Below the pieces are notes generated by a model. The model was given only the letters and a program-made list of their open reading frames with translations. It made no database searches and was not told where the DNA came from. From Ampullaceana balthica (lineage: Eukaryota; Mollusca; Gastropoda; Lymnaeidae), in the NCBI GenBank assembly GCA_944989445.1, contig CALYLW010000019.1, forward strand, positions 2,226,648 through 2,290,647: a stretch of DNA of 64,000 nucleotides, in the 5' to 3' direction. Each line of letters begins with the position of its first letter. The stretch's first letter is position 1. A program made the position numbers and the translations under genes. This document shows, piece by piece, positions 25,601 through 36,756 of this stretch.

Positions 25601-28600
25601 GTGCCCTGGCTGCCCCCACAATATCAGATATGTGCCCTTACAGCCCCCACAATATAAGATATCTGCCCTTACAGCCCCCACAATATCAGATATGTGCCCT
25701 GGCTGCCCCCACAATATCAGATATGTGCCCTGGCTGCCCCCACAATATCAGATATGTGCCCTTACAGCCCCCACAATATAAGATATCGGCCCTTACAGCC
25801 CCCACAATATCAGATATGTGCCCTGGCAGCCCCCACAATATCAGATATGTGCCCTGGCTGCCACCACACTATCAGATATGTGCCCTGGCTTCCCCCACAA
25901 TATCAGATATGTGCCCTTACAGCCCCAACAATATCAGATATCTGCCCTTACAGCCCCCACAATATCAGATATGTGCCCTTACAGCCCCCACAATATCAGA
26001 TATCGGCCCTGGCTGCCCCCACAATATCAGATATGTGCCCTTACATCCCCTACAATATCAGATATGTGCCCTTACAGCCCCCACAATATCAGATGTGTGC
26101 CCTTACAGCCCCCACAATATCAGATATCTGCCCTTACAGCCCCCACAATATCATATATCTGCCCTTACAGCCCCCACAATATCAGATATCTGCCCTTACA
26201 GCCCCCACAATATCAGATATGTGCCCTTACAGCCCCCACAATATCAGATATGTGCCCTTACAGCCCCCACAATATCAGATATCTGCCCTTACAGCCCCCA
26301 CAATATCAGATATCTGCCCTTACAGCCCCCACAATATCAGATATGTGCCCTTACAGCCCCCACACTATCAGATATGTGCCCTTATAGCCCCCACAATATC
26401 AGATATCTGCCCTGGCTGCCCCCACAATATCAGATATGTACCCTGGCAGCCCCCACAATATCAGATATATGCCCTTACAGCCCCCACAATATAAGATATC
26501 TGCCCTTACAGCCCCCACACTATCAGATATGTGCCCTGGCTGCCACCACACTATCAGATATGTGCCCTGGCTGCCCCCACAATATCAGATATGTGCCCTT
26601 ACAGCCCCCACAATATCAGATATCTGCCCTTACAGCCCCCACAATATCAGATATGTGCCCTTACAGCCCCCACAATATCAGATATCTGCCCTGGCTGCCA
26701 CCACACTATCAGATATGTGCCCTTACAGCCCCCACAATATCAGATATGTGCCCTTACAGCCCCCACAATATCAGATATCTGCCCTTACAGCCCCCACAAT
26801 ATCATGTATCTGCCCTTACAGCCCCCACAATATCAGATATCTGCCCTTACAGCCCCCACAATATCAGATATCTGCCCTTACAGCCCCCACAATATCAGAT
26901 ATGTGCCCTTACAGCCCCCACAATATCAGATATCTGCCCTGGCTGCCCCCACAATATCAGATATGTGCCCTTACAGCCCCCACAATATCAGATATGTGCC
27001 CTTACAGCCCCCACAATATCAGATATGTGCCCTTACAGCCCCCACACTATCAGATATGTGCCCTTATAGCCCCCACAATATCAGATATCTGCCCTGGCCG
27101 CCCCCACAATATCAGATATGTACCCTGGCAGCCCCCACAATATCAGATATATGCCTGGCTGCCCCACACTATCAGATAATTTCTGTCCCCAATCAAAAGG
27201 AGTAAACTAAATATTTCTCAAATAATTTAATGAAGATATGAAATAAAAAAATGTACCTGCCACAGACCGTGCATTGGTGAGGGTCTTGACTGTTCATGAT
27301 GCCGCCCTCCTTAGACAGAATAATTTTTGTCACATTCGGATCATTTTCATCCTCTTCTTCCTCTTTGAAGAAGGTCCTGGTTTTGGCCACCTTCTCGACA
27401 GCTTTTACTTCCCCGCCAATCAGAGACAGTTCTGCCAGACCCAGTGCTGCCTCCTGCCTGTCCTGAGCTGTGTGAGACAGCTGGAATGTGTCTTGGTCGA
27501 CCTTACTGTTCGGATCCTCCTTGGTTTTCATGTCGTCTGTCAGTTTATTTTGCTTGGCCTTTTTAGAATCTTTCCTCCCATACCGTTTTACTTGTCTTTT
27601 CTCCGGACTGTTGGAAGGATCAGTATCAACCACCGTGCTCACGACTGTTTCATCGACACATTCGATCTCATCCACCTCATGAAGCTCATAGCTGCAGGGA
27701 TCGTCTTGAGTCGAATCAACGTTAATAGATTTAGTGGTATCACCTGGCACAGTCCTATCTGGCATGTTTTGATTGTCCTGCACCAAAACTTCGCTCGAAG
27801 TTTCCACAAGTTCTTCTACAACAATATTCTCCTTGCACAGGATCTCCCCAAACTTGACCTCATTCTCCATCTTGTCAATGTCCTGGTCCAAACCCGATAT
27901 GATCGTTTCGTTACTGCCCAACAGCTTGTTTCGAATGGTGAACATTTTTTGGTCCTCCACGTACTTGATGACCGGGAAAACTTCCCTAACTGACTTGGCA
28001 TCGACATTGTGGGCCTTGCGGATGTGTATGAGCAACGTTCCACTAGTGTAATACGACTACAGGAAAAAAAGACGAACATTTAACCAAATTTAACATTAAG
28101 CCATACTAGAAACTAGAGTTCCAAAAAAATTATCAACTTCCCTGCACCATTTAAATCTTTTTTCAAGCTTATAAGAGAAATTCTTATCAATGTAAAATAT
28201 TGAAATAAAACTCTAACTTGGATTTGAATACCAGTACAACTATAAAGCAAAGCAGCTGATTTAATTTTGAAAAAAATCACAATAGTATGGTTAATGATAA
28301 ATTTGCCAATAAATAAGTTCATGTCTTTTTAAAATTTATTGTGGTTTCTTTTTACTCAGCTTGAGAATTAGATCAAAATTATCTCCTATTTCTTTTCCAA
28401 GAACCTCCCAGCAACACAAAACCAAACTACCCCTTCAAGGTCATCAACATTCATCAAACTACCCCTTCAAGGTCATCAACATTCATCAAACTACCCTTTC
28501 AAGGTCATCAACATTCATCAAACTATCTCTTCAAGGTCATCAACATTCATCAAACTATCCCTTCAAGGTCATCAACATTCATCAAACTATCCCTTCAAGG

Positions 28601-31600
28601 TCATCAACATTCATCAAACTATCCCTTCATTGTCATCAACATTCATAAAAAGAAAAAAAAACAACTTAAGTACCATATATACTCGTTCTATAGCCCGTTA
28701 TTTAGTGTCATACCGTATATAGTCGTTCTATAGCCCGTTTGTTCATAAGCCTACCCCTCCCCCCTCTTTTGGAAGAGAAAAGTGTATAACCCGCTCGCAA
28801 TCCGACCCCCCCAAAAATAATAGGACAGCTTAAACAAAATGGTACATATTTTTTAAAAACTACAAGCTAAATCGGTCATTATGATTGTTTACTTTGTACA
28901 TCCTATCTTTGTCTTTGTGCTCTTTGTTAGGCAAGAGTTACCAGTATTTAAATTAAAAAATTCTTTGGTTAACAGTGGCGAAAGCGCGTACATTAAAATT
29001 CTTTGTTGAAAACAAAATTTGGTAAACAATTTATTAAAACATTTTACAAAAATATATATAAATTATTAAAATAATATTTCATAATATCTGGTAGAGAAGT
29101 TGAATCTTGTAGAATGTAGAAAAGGACCTTGATGATCTACAATAACAACCGATATTCAATGTACATGCAGAAATCAACTATGACCCGCTCATAAGCCGAC
29201 CCCCCAACTTTTCCCCCTAGATTTTTTCCAAAAAAGGTCGTCTTTAGAACGAGTATATACGGTAATGGCCAGGTGGATATAAATCACCAAATATTAGTAA
29301 ACGATTACCTTTGAGCACATTCGGCACTGATAAGGTTTCTCTTTTGTATGAGATCTCATGTGGGCCTGAAGTGATCCAGACTGCACAAATGTTTTCTGAC
29401 AAGTGGTGCACTGGAAGGGACGTTCGTTGGTGTGGACTCGACTGTGACGGGAGAGCAGGGACTGGTTCTTGAACCTAGATAATACAATAGTAAATCATTA
29501 ACAAATAGTCAATATTGTTGTAAAACATTAATAAATTGTGAAGTCGATAAATGGTTAAAAACATCAAATCAAAATATATTTATTTTCAGTAGCTACACGT
29601 AAGACTTTAAAATTAACCAACTTCAATCAATATTAAAATAATTTAAGATTTTGAGGGGGGAAAAAAAATATCAAAATTTTATCTTTTATACAATTCTAAA
29701 ATAATTTAAAATTTCTATAATTTTTCAATAATATTTAAAAGATATTATGGGGGGAAAAATAGGTTTAAATATTTATGTTTTATTTAAAAGTTCACTGGTG
29801 TACAATTTGTTTTTATTGATGAAAAACTCTCTCACACTTGTGTAAATTTAAATTGCAACTTATAAATTAATGCCATGGAAAGTTTTTAAAAATCTGACCA
29901 CATGCCACACTTGTCGCACTGCCAGTTCTTGTTCTGGGCATGTAAGTGCTCATGTTCTTGGACCTCATCCTTGTACGCAAATCTCATCTTACAGTAGCGG
30001 CAGATGTAAGGCTTCTGATTGGTGTGAGTCCTCATGTGAGCCTTCAAAGTGCTGTTCTGTCGGAAGGCTCTGTGGCACATTTTACAAACATTGGGCTTCT
30101 CACCAGTGTGAATGCGTCGGTGCTGAACTAAAGTAGCTGAAAATATTTTTAAATAAACAGAAAAATTAACTTTTTGAGCTCTAAAGGGTTCATACAAAAC
30201 TATTTCTATGTTCAATATTAAATCCCTATTTTTTAAAATTATTTTTTTAAAAACATGTTGCAAATCTCCAATATAGTAAAAACTTGTAAAAAAAAACAAC
30301 CCAACTTTTCAATAATGTAATGTGTTAAGTTAAAACAAAAAAAGAAATTATTTTTGATCTCCTGATATAGTACTGAATAGAGGACCTCAATGTCATATTG
30401 GTAATCACAGTAGGTTCTGAATAAGAAGTAATCAATATTATATATACACTCTTACTTACTTTTCAATGAAAATGTTCTACAGCATACATCACAGGAATAT
30501 GGTCTGTGCCCAGTGTGTATACGAGAATGGACAAAAAGAGTCTGCTTTTGTTTGAATACTTTAGTGCAAATGTCACAGGGATATAGTTTTGTTGGCTGAT
30601 GGTTCATTCTAATAAAGTACAAAAAACATTATATTTTATTTGTAAGGAGTAAAAGAAAATGTTTAAAAAATTAAGAAAAATTGAACTTTAAGCATAAAAA
30701 TGTTCTTTAATAAAAATTTTAATTATTGTTGCTGAATGGTTTGAAACCAGCCAGTTGTAAAGCAAACATTTAACAAATATTTTTTAATGTAATCTACTGG
30801 TAAATCAAAAAGTGCACCTAAAGGTTAAAAATAAATATGTGAGACTTATTTATTTCAACAAATGTAAATCATTATTTAGAAATATTTGAACCGATATACC
30901 TGTGCTTTCTTAAGTCCCAAAGAGACTGATAAGTATCTCCACAAATGGTACATTTGAAGGGTTTTTCACATGTGTGCATCCTCAAGTGACGATTAAGAGC
31001 TGTCTTGTAGAAAAAAATTCTGGAGAAGATATTAAATAATTAGTAACTACTTTATTAGACAAAGGATTATTCTTGCAGAGACTTTAAAAAAAAACTTTTC
31101 ATTTTCATCTTAATGATAAGCATATCAGGTAAACCTACACAAGTTTCCCAAAATGTAATTTATGCATGAAATAATTTGGAGAGAAAATGCTCCTACCTAG
31201 GTGCTCAAGATCTCACACTGGCAAGTTTCTTATAGTTTGGAAAGAGTTATCTTACTTATTTCAAAATTATTATCTGTTACAACATATTACAAGACATTAG
31301 ATGTACTCACTTTTTGCATGAGGTACACTGATATTTTATCTGTTACAACATATTACAAGACGTTAGATGTACTCACTTTTTGCATGAGGTACACTGATAT
31401 TTTATCTGTTACAACATATTACAAGACGTTAGATGTACTCACTTTTTGCATGAGGTACACTGATATTTTATCTGTTACAACATATTACAAGACATTAGAT
31501 GTACTCACTTTTTGCATGAGGTACACTGATATTTTGTAATTGTATTATGAACCCTCATGTGCGCTTTCAGGGCAACTTTCTTCAAGAACTTGCGATGACA

Positions 31601-34600
31601 AACACCGCACTCCCAAGGTGTTCCCTCCGGGTGGAGTTCAGAATGGTGGAGCCTCAGGTCTCTAGCAGTTGCAAAGCTTTCCAAACACAAAGCACATTTT
31701 TGTAATCCACTGACCTCTCTAAAGTTTTTTTTAAAAATTCATATTGTGAAACTTTTTCATTTTTTTTCAAGTGGGCATGAGAGAGGTAAGTTGGGGTTGA
31801 GCTTTTTTTTCAGGTGAATTTCACTTCTACAGTATTAATTTTCAAAGAGACTTTAAAACACGGGAACTATAATTACTATATAAAATTACGTCTTTGTCAT
31901 TCCTCAATCACAATCAACAAATGAAAGATTGAAAAAATATGCAGATGAAATGCAGTCAGTGGGAAATGAAATAGGCAAAAAATAATTATGTTTAGATGAA
32001 TGAGCTTCTCTACCTGGGTTGGCTGTTCTGGTATTTATGGGCCACTTTGTGTCTGTCAAGATCTTCCTGTGATATAAACTCCCTTCCACACCAACAAACA
32101 CAAATGGCAAGGGAGGAGACCCCTGTGTCATCAACCTCTAATAAGGTAGAGGAGCTTGAAATAAATAGTGTACAAATGACTGCATTTCATTTATTATCGT
32201 CCAAAAGTGCAAGTTTTTAATTTCAAATCAAGACCCAAAAAAATACTAATATTGATGACCCATTTGATAATCCCGAGGGACATAACTTTTGAGTTCACAA
32301 ATTTCCAAATAATCTGGTAATAAAGGTACATACCCGACTTGACCAATGGGAATCATTGCCCCATCCTCATCTACAATATAAGTTCCAGAACTTTGTTCCG
32401 ATGACAGCTGCAATAAGGCTTCTGCAGAAACAGCGTTCTGAAAAAATAAAAATATTTGATTTTTATAATTTTATGTGAGTGTAAATAATAATGAACTCTC
32501 AGATGAAATATTTCTTTTGAACATCTCACACTTTCATGTGTCAATAAAAAATGTAAAGCAGTCACAAGATTAAATTAAATGTATCATATAATCATCAAAA
32601 AATACTAAAGGCATAGACCCCCCTTTCCAGTCCATGACGGACTATGGGGCCAGTGATTTAGCGTTCACAAGCTTTTAGCCACCACAATGCCCCAGGGGCC
32701 TTGCCAGTACCTGGGCTTGAACCCGCGACTTGGGATCTGCCTCGGATCGATAGTCCAGTGCGCTACCACTTAGACCATCGCGCATAATCCCATTTGTTTT
32801 TGCATATAACAATGAGGCTTACAAGATAATAAGACTATCATTTATGAAAAGAAAATTTCATAACTAGTATTTGAAACCAAGGCAAGACAGCAATAATATA
32901 AATTTATTTAAAAATAAATAGCTTAATAGCATGACAGATCCATTAAAAAATATTCAAAAATAAATAAACTTATAAAACCTGATCTTCCTCTGACTGGCGA
33001 TGAGCAGCTAAGATATCAGACACCTCCACAGTGTCCCCTTCACCCTGTATTTTTGACAGGTGCAGCAAGGCATGAGCCGACTGAGCCTCAGACTGACTGG
33101 TTACCATGGCGATTTCATGACCACAGTTGTTTTCAATGACGATGTTCTGACACACTATCATTTCCTGGTCCACACCAAGTGGGCCAGTGGTGGAGGAAGG
33201 TTCAATCATCTAAACAATAACAAATACACAGATGAGATTATTTCCTGGTCAACACCAAGTGGGTCGGTGGTAGGGGGTGGCCGGATATACGGCATGCCGG
33301 ATATCTGGGTATTGCAAAAAAGAGCTGAAGGCAAACAGCGGTGTCATCACATCATTCTTTAATAAATATTATTAAATGCTAAATTGAAAGTAGTAAAGTA
33401 AACCCCCTTAGCTCTTACATTTAAATCCGGAGATATTCGGATCCATATCCGGCTCCGGCAAATATTAGGGTCAAACTATCCGGATACGGCAAATAGTAAA
33501 AAAAGATATCCGGCCAACCCCTAGTCGGTGGTGGAGAAAGGTTCAATCATCTAAACAATAACAAATATACAGATGGGATTCTTTGAGTTACTGACACACT
33601 ATCATTTCCTGGTCCACACCAAGTGGGTCGGTGGTGGAGGAGGGTTCAATTATCTAAACAATAACAAATTTAAAAGGTTCGTTGGTCTGTGGGCAAAGTA
33701 AAAAAACTTGTGTGCAAAGTTGCGCAGCAACCATTTTTTGTGCAATATTTTACCAAATGTATTGCCCGGTAATTCTAAAGTGCTGCATGGCATCAGTCAG
33801 ATATCTGCGCAGTGGCACAGCTTAAAGGGAAAATTGGTTGTGTAATTGGGAAAGTTTTCTTATTTGGTGTTTTTCCTTTACAAAATTAATTTGAAATTTC
33901 ACATTACGTTTCTCAATTTTTCAAGTTATATATAAACTCATGCACATGCTTTTTATTAATTTTCCATAAAATAAAGCAAAAATATTTTTTTTAAATGTCT
34001 CTTAATTAAGTTAAACTTGATCAGACCACTCTGATTCTATGATACAAGAGGCACCATTTAGTAGGTTTTGCATTGGGGTAGCAAACTGTTGTATAGATCA
34101 AATGGTACAGAATCAAACGCGGTCGACAAACTCTACATTTTGGTGCATAATCAATGATGCAGTTCAATGAGAATGAAACTGGTTGATTTGTTTATTAATG
34201 TCAGGTATTAAGGAAATCCACCAGTATTAGGGCCTGGAATTTTTTTAAAACTCTTTGGTTTGGGGAGGGACATGTTGTGATAACCAAGATATGAAGTTCA
34301 CTGGTAATTAAATTAGAGGTTATAAATCTTATCTAGAATTTAGAATCAACATCATTGGTATTGTGATTCCTTTTGCCTGCCTTCAATCTTCACAATCATC
34401 AGAGCAGAGATGAATGGAAAGAACTAGAAAATAGCTGATGCTCAGCTGTGGGGTACATAGAAAAAGTGAAGCTGCTGAAGAAAGAGAAAGTTTGAAACTA
34501 ATACTTTGCCCATGAACCAGTTGTAGAAGAACTAAGATTAAGACTAAAATAAAATCAGCCTCTAAGGCCTACAGAATGCCTTAGACACCATATATTTCAA

Positions 34601-34860
34601 CATTCATTCTGGAAATTTACCTGTATTCCTTCATGCACTAGCAGGTTGCTAAGGTCAAGGACCTGAGTTTCATCCCCATCTTGCATATTTAGGTAAATTA
34701 CATGAACCTCTTCCTCTCTTGCCACATCATTGCTCGGTTCAGCGTGAACTTTAAAATCAGAGTCATTCATGCCTGTTAGAGCGAGGTTTGGCTTCATATC
34801 TTCTGTTTCACTCTGTTGATTGCTTGAAGTGTCACAAGTTGACACATTTTCAATGTCCAT
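16662..34860 (-). CDS. 18-finger C2H2 zinc-finger protein (1946 aa, 12 exons)
   Basis: Exons (all frame-consistent): 34860-34621, 33209-32979, 32437-32334, 31718-31509, 31019-30900, 30608-30460, 30136-29899, 29474-29309, 28056-27257, 21738-21600, 21008-20919, 20015-16662. The N-terminal 190 residues are acidic with no finger. Fingers 1-11 lie at about 199-502, with TGEKP-like linkers. A linker of about 240 residues precedes fingers 12-14 (747-826), and fingers 15-18 sit at about 975-1150. All have C-x2-C-x12-H spacing. Most introns cut inside fingers, and only the joined exons restore correct spacing. Exon 12 has SUMO consensus sites (VKEE, IKVE), a five-fold IKDNPVPSEN repeat (about 1646-1703), a four-fold KGSQKSS repeat (about 1801-1863) and basic C-terminal motifs (IIKRKQF, AKRSK). 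It is likely a nuclear DNA-binding regulator. I do not recognise an orthologue. The exon 7 donor (GTCAGA) is weak. A 5' UTR acceptor is possible at 34885. Confidence 0.88.
16915..17100 (-). repeat. In-frame coding repeat, KGSQKSS-type
   Basis: Four tandem copies lie within exon 12 of the zinc-finger gene. Each encodes a variant of SAKGSQKSSSP. The unit length is a multiple of three and the copies have diverged at single codons. Confidence 0.8.
17395..17565 (-). repeat. In-frame 30-bp coding repeat, IKDNPVPSEN
   Basis: Five tandem 30-bp units encode IKDNPVPSEN, with one serine-for-proline variant. They lie in the disordered C-terminal half of the zinc-finger protein. Near-identity between units suggests recent expansion or conversion. 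Confidence 0.9.
20161..20936. repeat. 58-bp minisatellite, 14 copies of a 5' splice site
   Basis: On the transcribed (minus) strand each unit contains CAAACTCAAG|GTAAG, the 3' end of exon 11 plus its donor. Unit starts fall at exact 58-base steps from 20161 to 20915 (13 steps, no indels). The copy at 20919 is joined to the real exon 11; the other 13 lie in intron 11. Confidence 0.95.
21745..22010. repeat. 36-bp minisatellite abutting the exon 10 acceptor
   Basis: About seven copies of a 36-bp unit (core ATTCAGTACACCTGACGTAA) begin only a few bases upstream, in transcript terms, of the exon 10 3' splice site at 21739. Both strands are open across the array because the period is a multiple of three. 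Confidence 0.92.
22034..22243. repeat. 70-bp tandem triplication including a transposon end
   Basis: Three copies start at 22034, 22104 and 22174. Each unit includes CAGTTGTACCTCAGTATACG, which is also the left end of the pogo-type element at 22223-22995. Confidence 0.9.
22223..22995 (+). mobile_element. pogo/Tigger-type deletion derivative
   Basis: The ends CAGTTGTACCTCAGTATACG and the inverted ...CGTATACTGAGGTAACACTG are flanked by TA (22221-22222 and 22996-22997). Around 22500-22735 a broken + strand frame reads pieces such as CVRDLVVAYRVP, MVQNKDVIK and MKLITKQRSGTLELIEKLL. These match the N-terminal helix-turn-helix of pogo/Tigger transposases. The catalytic domain is deleted. Confidence 0.8.
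23019..27175. repeat. 31-bp minisatellite, about 134 copies, with higher-order duplication
   Basis: The unit is of the type CAGCCCCCACAATATCAGAT plus ATGTGCCCTTA, with CTGGCTG, CTGGCAG and CTTACAG variants. Two long blocks are near-identical. About 23405-25012 recurs as about 25141-26875, first at an offset of 1736 bases (56 units) and later at 1860 (60 units) after a four-unit insertion. It fills most of intron 9 of the zinc-finger gene. Since 31 is not a multiple of three and no unit contains a stop, all three forward frames stay open for long distances. Confidence 0.97.
28430..28650. repeat. 32-bp minisatellite, about seven copies
   Basis: The core is CAAGGTCATCAACATTCATC. It lies in intron 8 of the zinc-finger gene, just before the MITE ending at 29264. 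Confidence 0.88.
28671..29264. mobile_element. MITE with TACCGTATATACTCGTTC-type ends
   Basis: The right end is GAACGAGTATATACGGTA (29247-29264). The left end occurs twice, at 28671 (TACCATATATACTCGTTC) and 28711 (TACCGTATATAGTCGTTC), each followed by TATAGCCCGTT. Internal sub-terminal repeats (CATAAGCCGACCCCCC type) are also inverted. There is no open frame. Confidence 0.75.
31270..31535. repeat. 66-bp minisatellite, four copies of the exon 4 donor
   Basis: On the minus strand each unit holds TCATGCAAAAA|GTGAGT, the end of exon 4 plus its splice donor. Copies of the donor lie at exact 66-base steps (31305, 31371, 31437, 31503). Only the copy at 31509 is contiguous with the exon. Confidence 0.95.
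32613..32786 (-). mobile_element. tRNA-derived SINE, second family
   Basis: Read on the minus strand it starts with a tRNA-like head (GTCTAAGTGGTAGCGC) and a B box GGGTTCAAGCCC at 32724-32713. No acceptor stem can pair, so it is not a tRNA gene. The body differs from the other SINE family here. It lies in intron 2 of the zinc-finger gene. Confidence 0.7.
33271..33523. mobile_element. hAT MITE with perfect 8-bp target duplication
   Basis: This 253-bp element begins TAGGGGGTGGCCGGATA and ends TATCCGGCCAACCCCTA. GTCGGTGG flanks both sides (33263-33270 and 33524-33531). It interrupts a duplicated copy of the exon 2 acceptor region of the zinc-finger gene. Confidence 0.9.
33671..33839. mobile_element. 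177-bp-class hAT MITE, copy 3
   Basis: The sequence GTGTGCAAAGTTGCGCAGCA and the terminal TTAAAGGGAAAATTGG place it in the CAATGTTCCC family. The left end is eroded. Confidence 0.7.
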
Positions 34861-34884
34861 ATCTTGGTTACGGCTTCAAAATAC

Positions 34885-35308
34885 CTTACAGAAGAAAAAC
34901 ATATTTATATTGTACAGCAAATAAATTGCAATCCATAAATGATTTCACAGTTTTGGTCAATCTTATGTACCACTCCTCCATAGTACAAAAAAAATTTGCC
35001 TGGTAAAAACATCGTCATAAATTCAGGTCACCCTTTTTTTGTTGCTATGAAATGATACAAATACATCATCTGATTTAAATTACTGATAGCTCAAAAGTCT
35101 AAATGATATTATTCTTAGAACTTTAAATTTTTTGCAATTCAGTTATAAATAAAAAAATAATCTAGCAATACTAATAAATTTGACATTTCTAGTTAACTAT
35201 ACTTTAGCCTATACAATAGGTATAGCCTATAATCATAGTCCGAGTCTGAAGCAAGACGCTAATTAAAAATTTCTCTGTTTTCTTTGGTAGATCATAGATT
35301 CTAGTACA
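34885..35308. other. 5' flank or first intron of the zinc-finger gene
   Basis: No coding sequence is visible. A possible 3' splice site (CTGTAAG|GTATT on the minus strand, exon side 34884) suggests the coding start is preceded by a non-coding exon further right. A CAAGATGGCGT motif on the minus strand at 37131-37121 could mark a first exon; this is weak evidence. Confidence 0.3.
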
Positions 35309-35667
35309 GGGCCGTCCATAAATGACATCACGCACCTAGGGGGGAGGGGGGTCACACATTTGTGATGATGTTTGACGAGGGGAAGGGGGGTGTTTAACAA
35401 AATGTGACGTCACATCAAAACGCTCAATTTTAAATAAAATTTCCACTTAAATATTTGATTGCTTAGAATTTAGTTCATGACGTTTTAAATGGCTTTCCAT
35501 GTGTTATATTACATAGTTAGATTGCAGCCTACACTAAATACATGCTTAAAAAACAAAGCTTTGTTCTGTAATATTGGAGGGGGGTCTAAGTTTTTGGGAC
35601 AATGCGTGACAAGGGGGAAGGGTAAAAAATCTGTCAAAATCGCGTAAATTCATTTATGGACGACACC
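35309..35667. mobile_element. PIF/Harbinger-like MITE, copy C
   Basis: The left end is GGGCCGTCCATAAATGACAT and the right end is the diverged inverted copy TTCATTTATGGACGACACC. It matches copies A and B, is older or more diverged, and the target duplication is not clear. Confidence 0.65.
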
Positions 35668-36069
35668 TATAGGTCTGACCAATGTAAGGTAGGCTAGCTT
35701 TTTAGTTTTAGATTTATTTCATTAATTTTAATAATATAGTAATATAGTGAATAATATAGGGATTTTATGACAATTTTTCATTTAGTTTAGACATTAATCA
35801 TTAAGGTCATTACTTCTAAGTTACTATTAAATATATTCTGCAGTAATGAATCTGACAGCTCTTTTTTATTTGTAATTGGAATTTGTTGTAGTTCTAGTAT
35901 TAGTATTTATCTAAACTATCTTTAATCTTTGGTCTTTGAATTATTGAACTCTTTGGACACTTTGGTGGAAGGGTCCCATACATTACATGATACTGATACA
36001 GTATCATTCAGTATGATACAGAATGATACTGATACAGAAGATGCATATTATGGTACAGTATTTCTAAGT

Positions 36070-36756
36070 GGTAATCCTGCAGATTTTACACGTATATTAT
36101 AATTTATTATTTCACAGCGAAATTTAATTTTCTCTTGAGAACTTTCATTTTTAATTTATTAAATGCATAATTATATGTTGTATTTCAGCTATTACAATTA
36201 CAGCGCTAATTTGTAAGTCTTTCTAATTTCTAAGCCATTTTTTCGGCTCTCAACAGTAAATAGTCTGATGATGATGCAACCATTTTTTAAATTATCAAAC
36301 TACATGCCGGATTGTCCGATAAGATGTCAAATGAAAATTTCTCACTTACAAACAAATAAAATAAGAATCAAACATCTAGTAACGAAATAAAAAAAAGAAT
36401 TGTCTTAAAAATATTTATTTATCTTCTAAGAACATTAAAATAGATGAATAATACTTTTCAAAAAATATCTTCAGTCAGTAAATTTATTTTAGCATGGGTC
36501 GAGCCAGGTAAAAAACATCTGGCAGCAGTTCGCTAGTAGGTAAACAAAATGGACGTATCGTGACCACATTATGTATTATATAGAGCCGAAAAAATGCATT
36601 TTAAATTAAAAAGACTCACAAATTAGCGCTGTAATAGCTGAAATACGATATATAATAATGCATTTAATAAATTAAAAATGTAAGTTCTCATGAGAAAATT
36701 AAATTTCGCTGTGAAATAATAAATTATAATATACGTGTAAAATCTGCAGGATTACC
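36070..36756. mobile_element. Palindromic element with about 180-bp inverted arms and 8-bp target duplication
   Basis: The left arm (36070-36250, starting GGTAATCCTGCAGATTTTAC) is repeated inverted at about 36580-36756. The interior is about 330 bases with no frame. TTCTAAGT flanks both ends (36062-36069 and 36757-36764). Long arms plus an 8-bp duplication suggest a MULE-like, Merlin-like or foldback hAT element. The element at 53096-53588 shares the first 8 bases. Confidence 0.85.

Noticed and set aside
23617..27069. A 1150-codon open frame and several other long + strand frames of repetitive Pro/Tyr/Cys-rich protein
   Set aside because: They are a by-product of a stop-free 31-bp minisatellite read in all three forward frames. 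The region is the intron of a minus-strand gene whose exons on both sides join in frame.
27274..27993. 239-codon + strand open frame
   Set aside because: It is the antisense shadow of exon 9 of the zinc-finger gene.
32613..32786. Possible tRNA gene on the minus strand
   Set aside because: The A and B box motifs are present but the acceptor stem cannot pair and the sequence continues into a SINE body.
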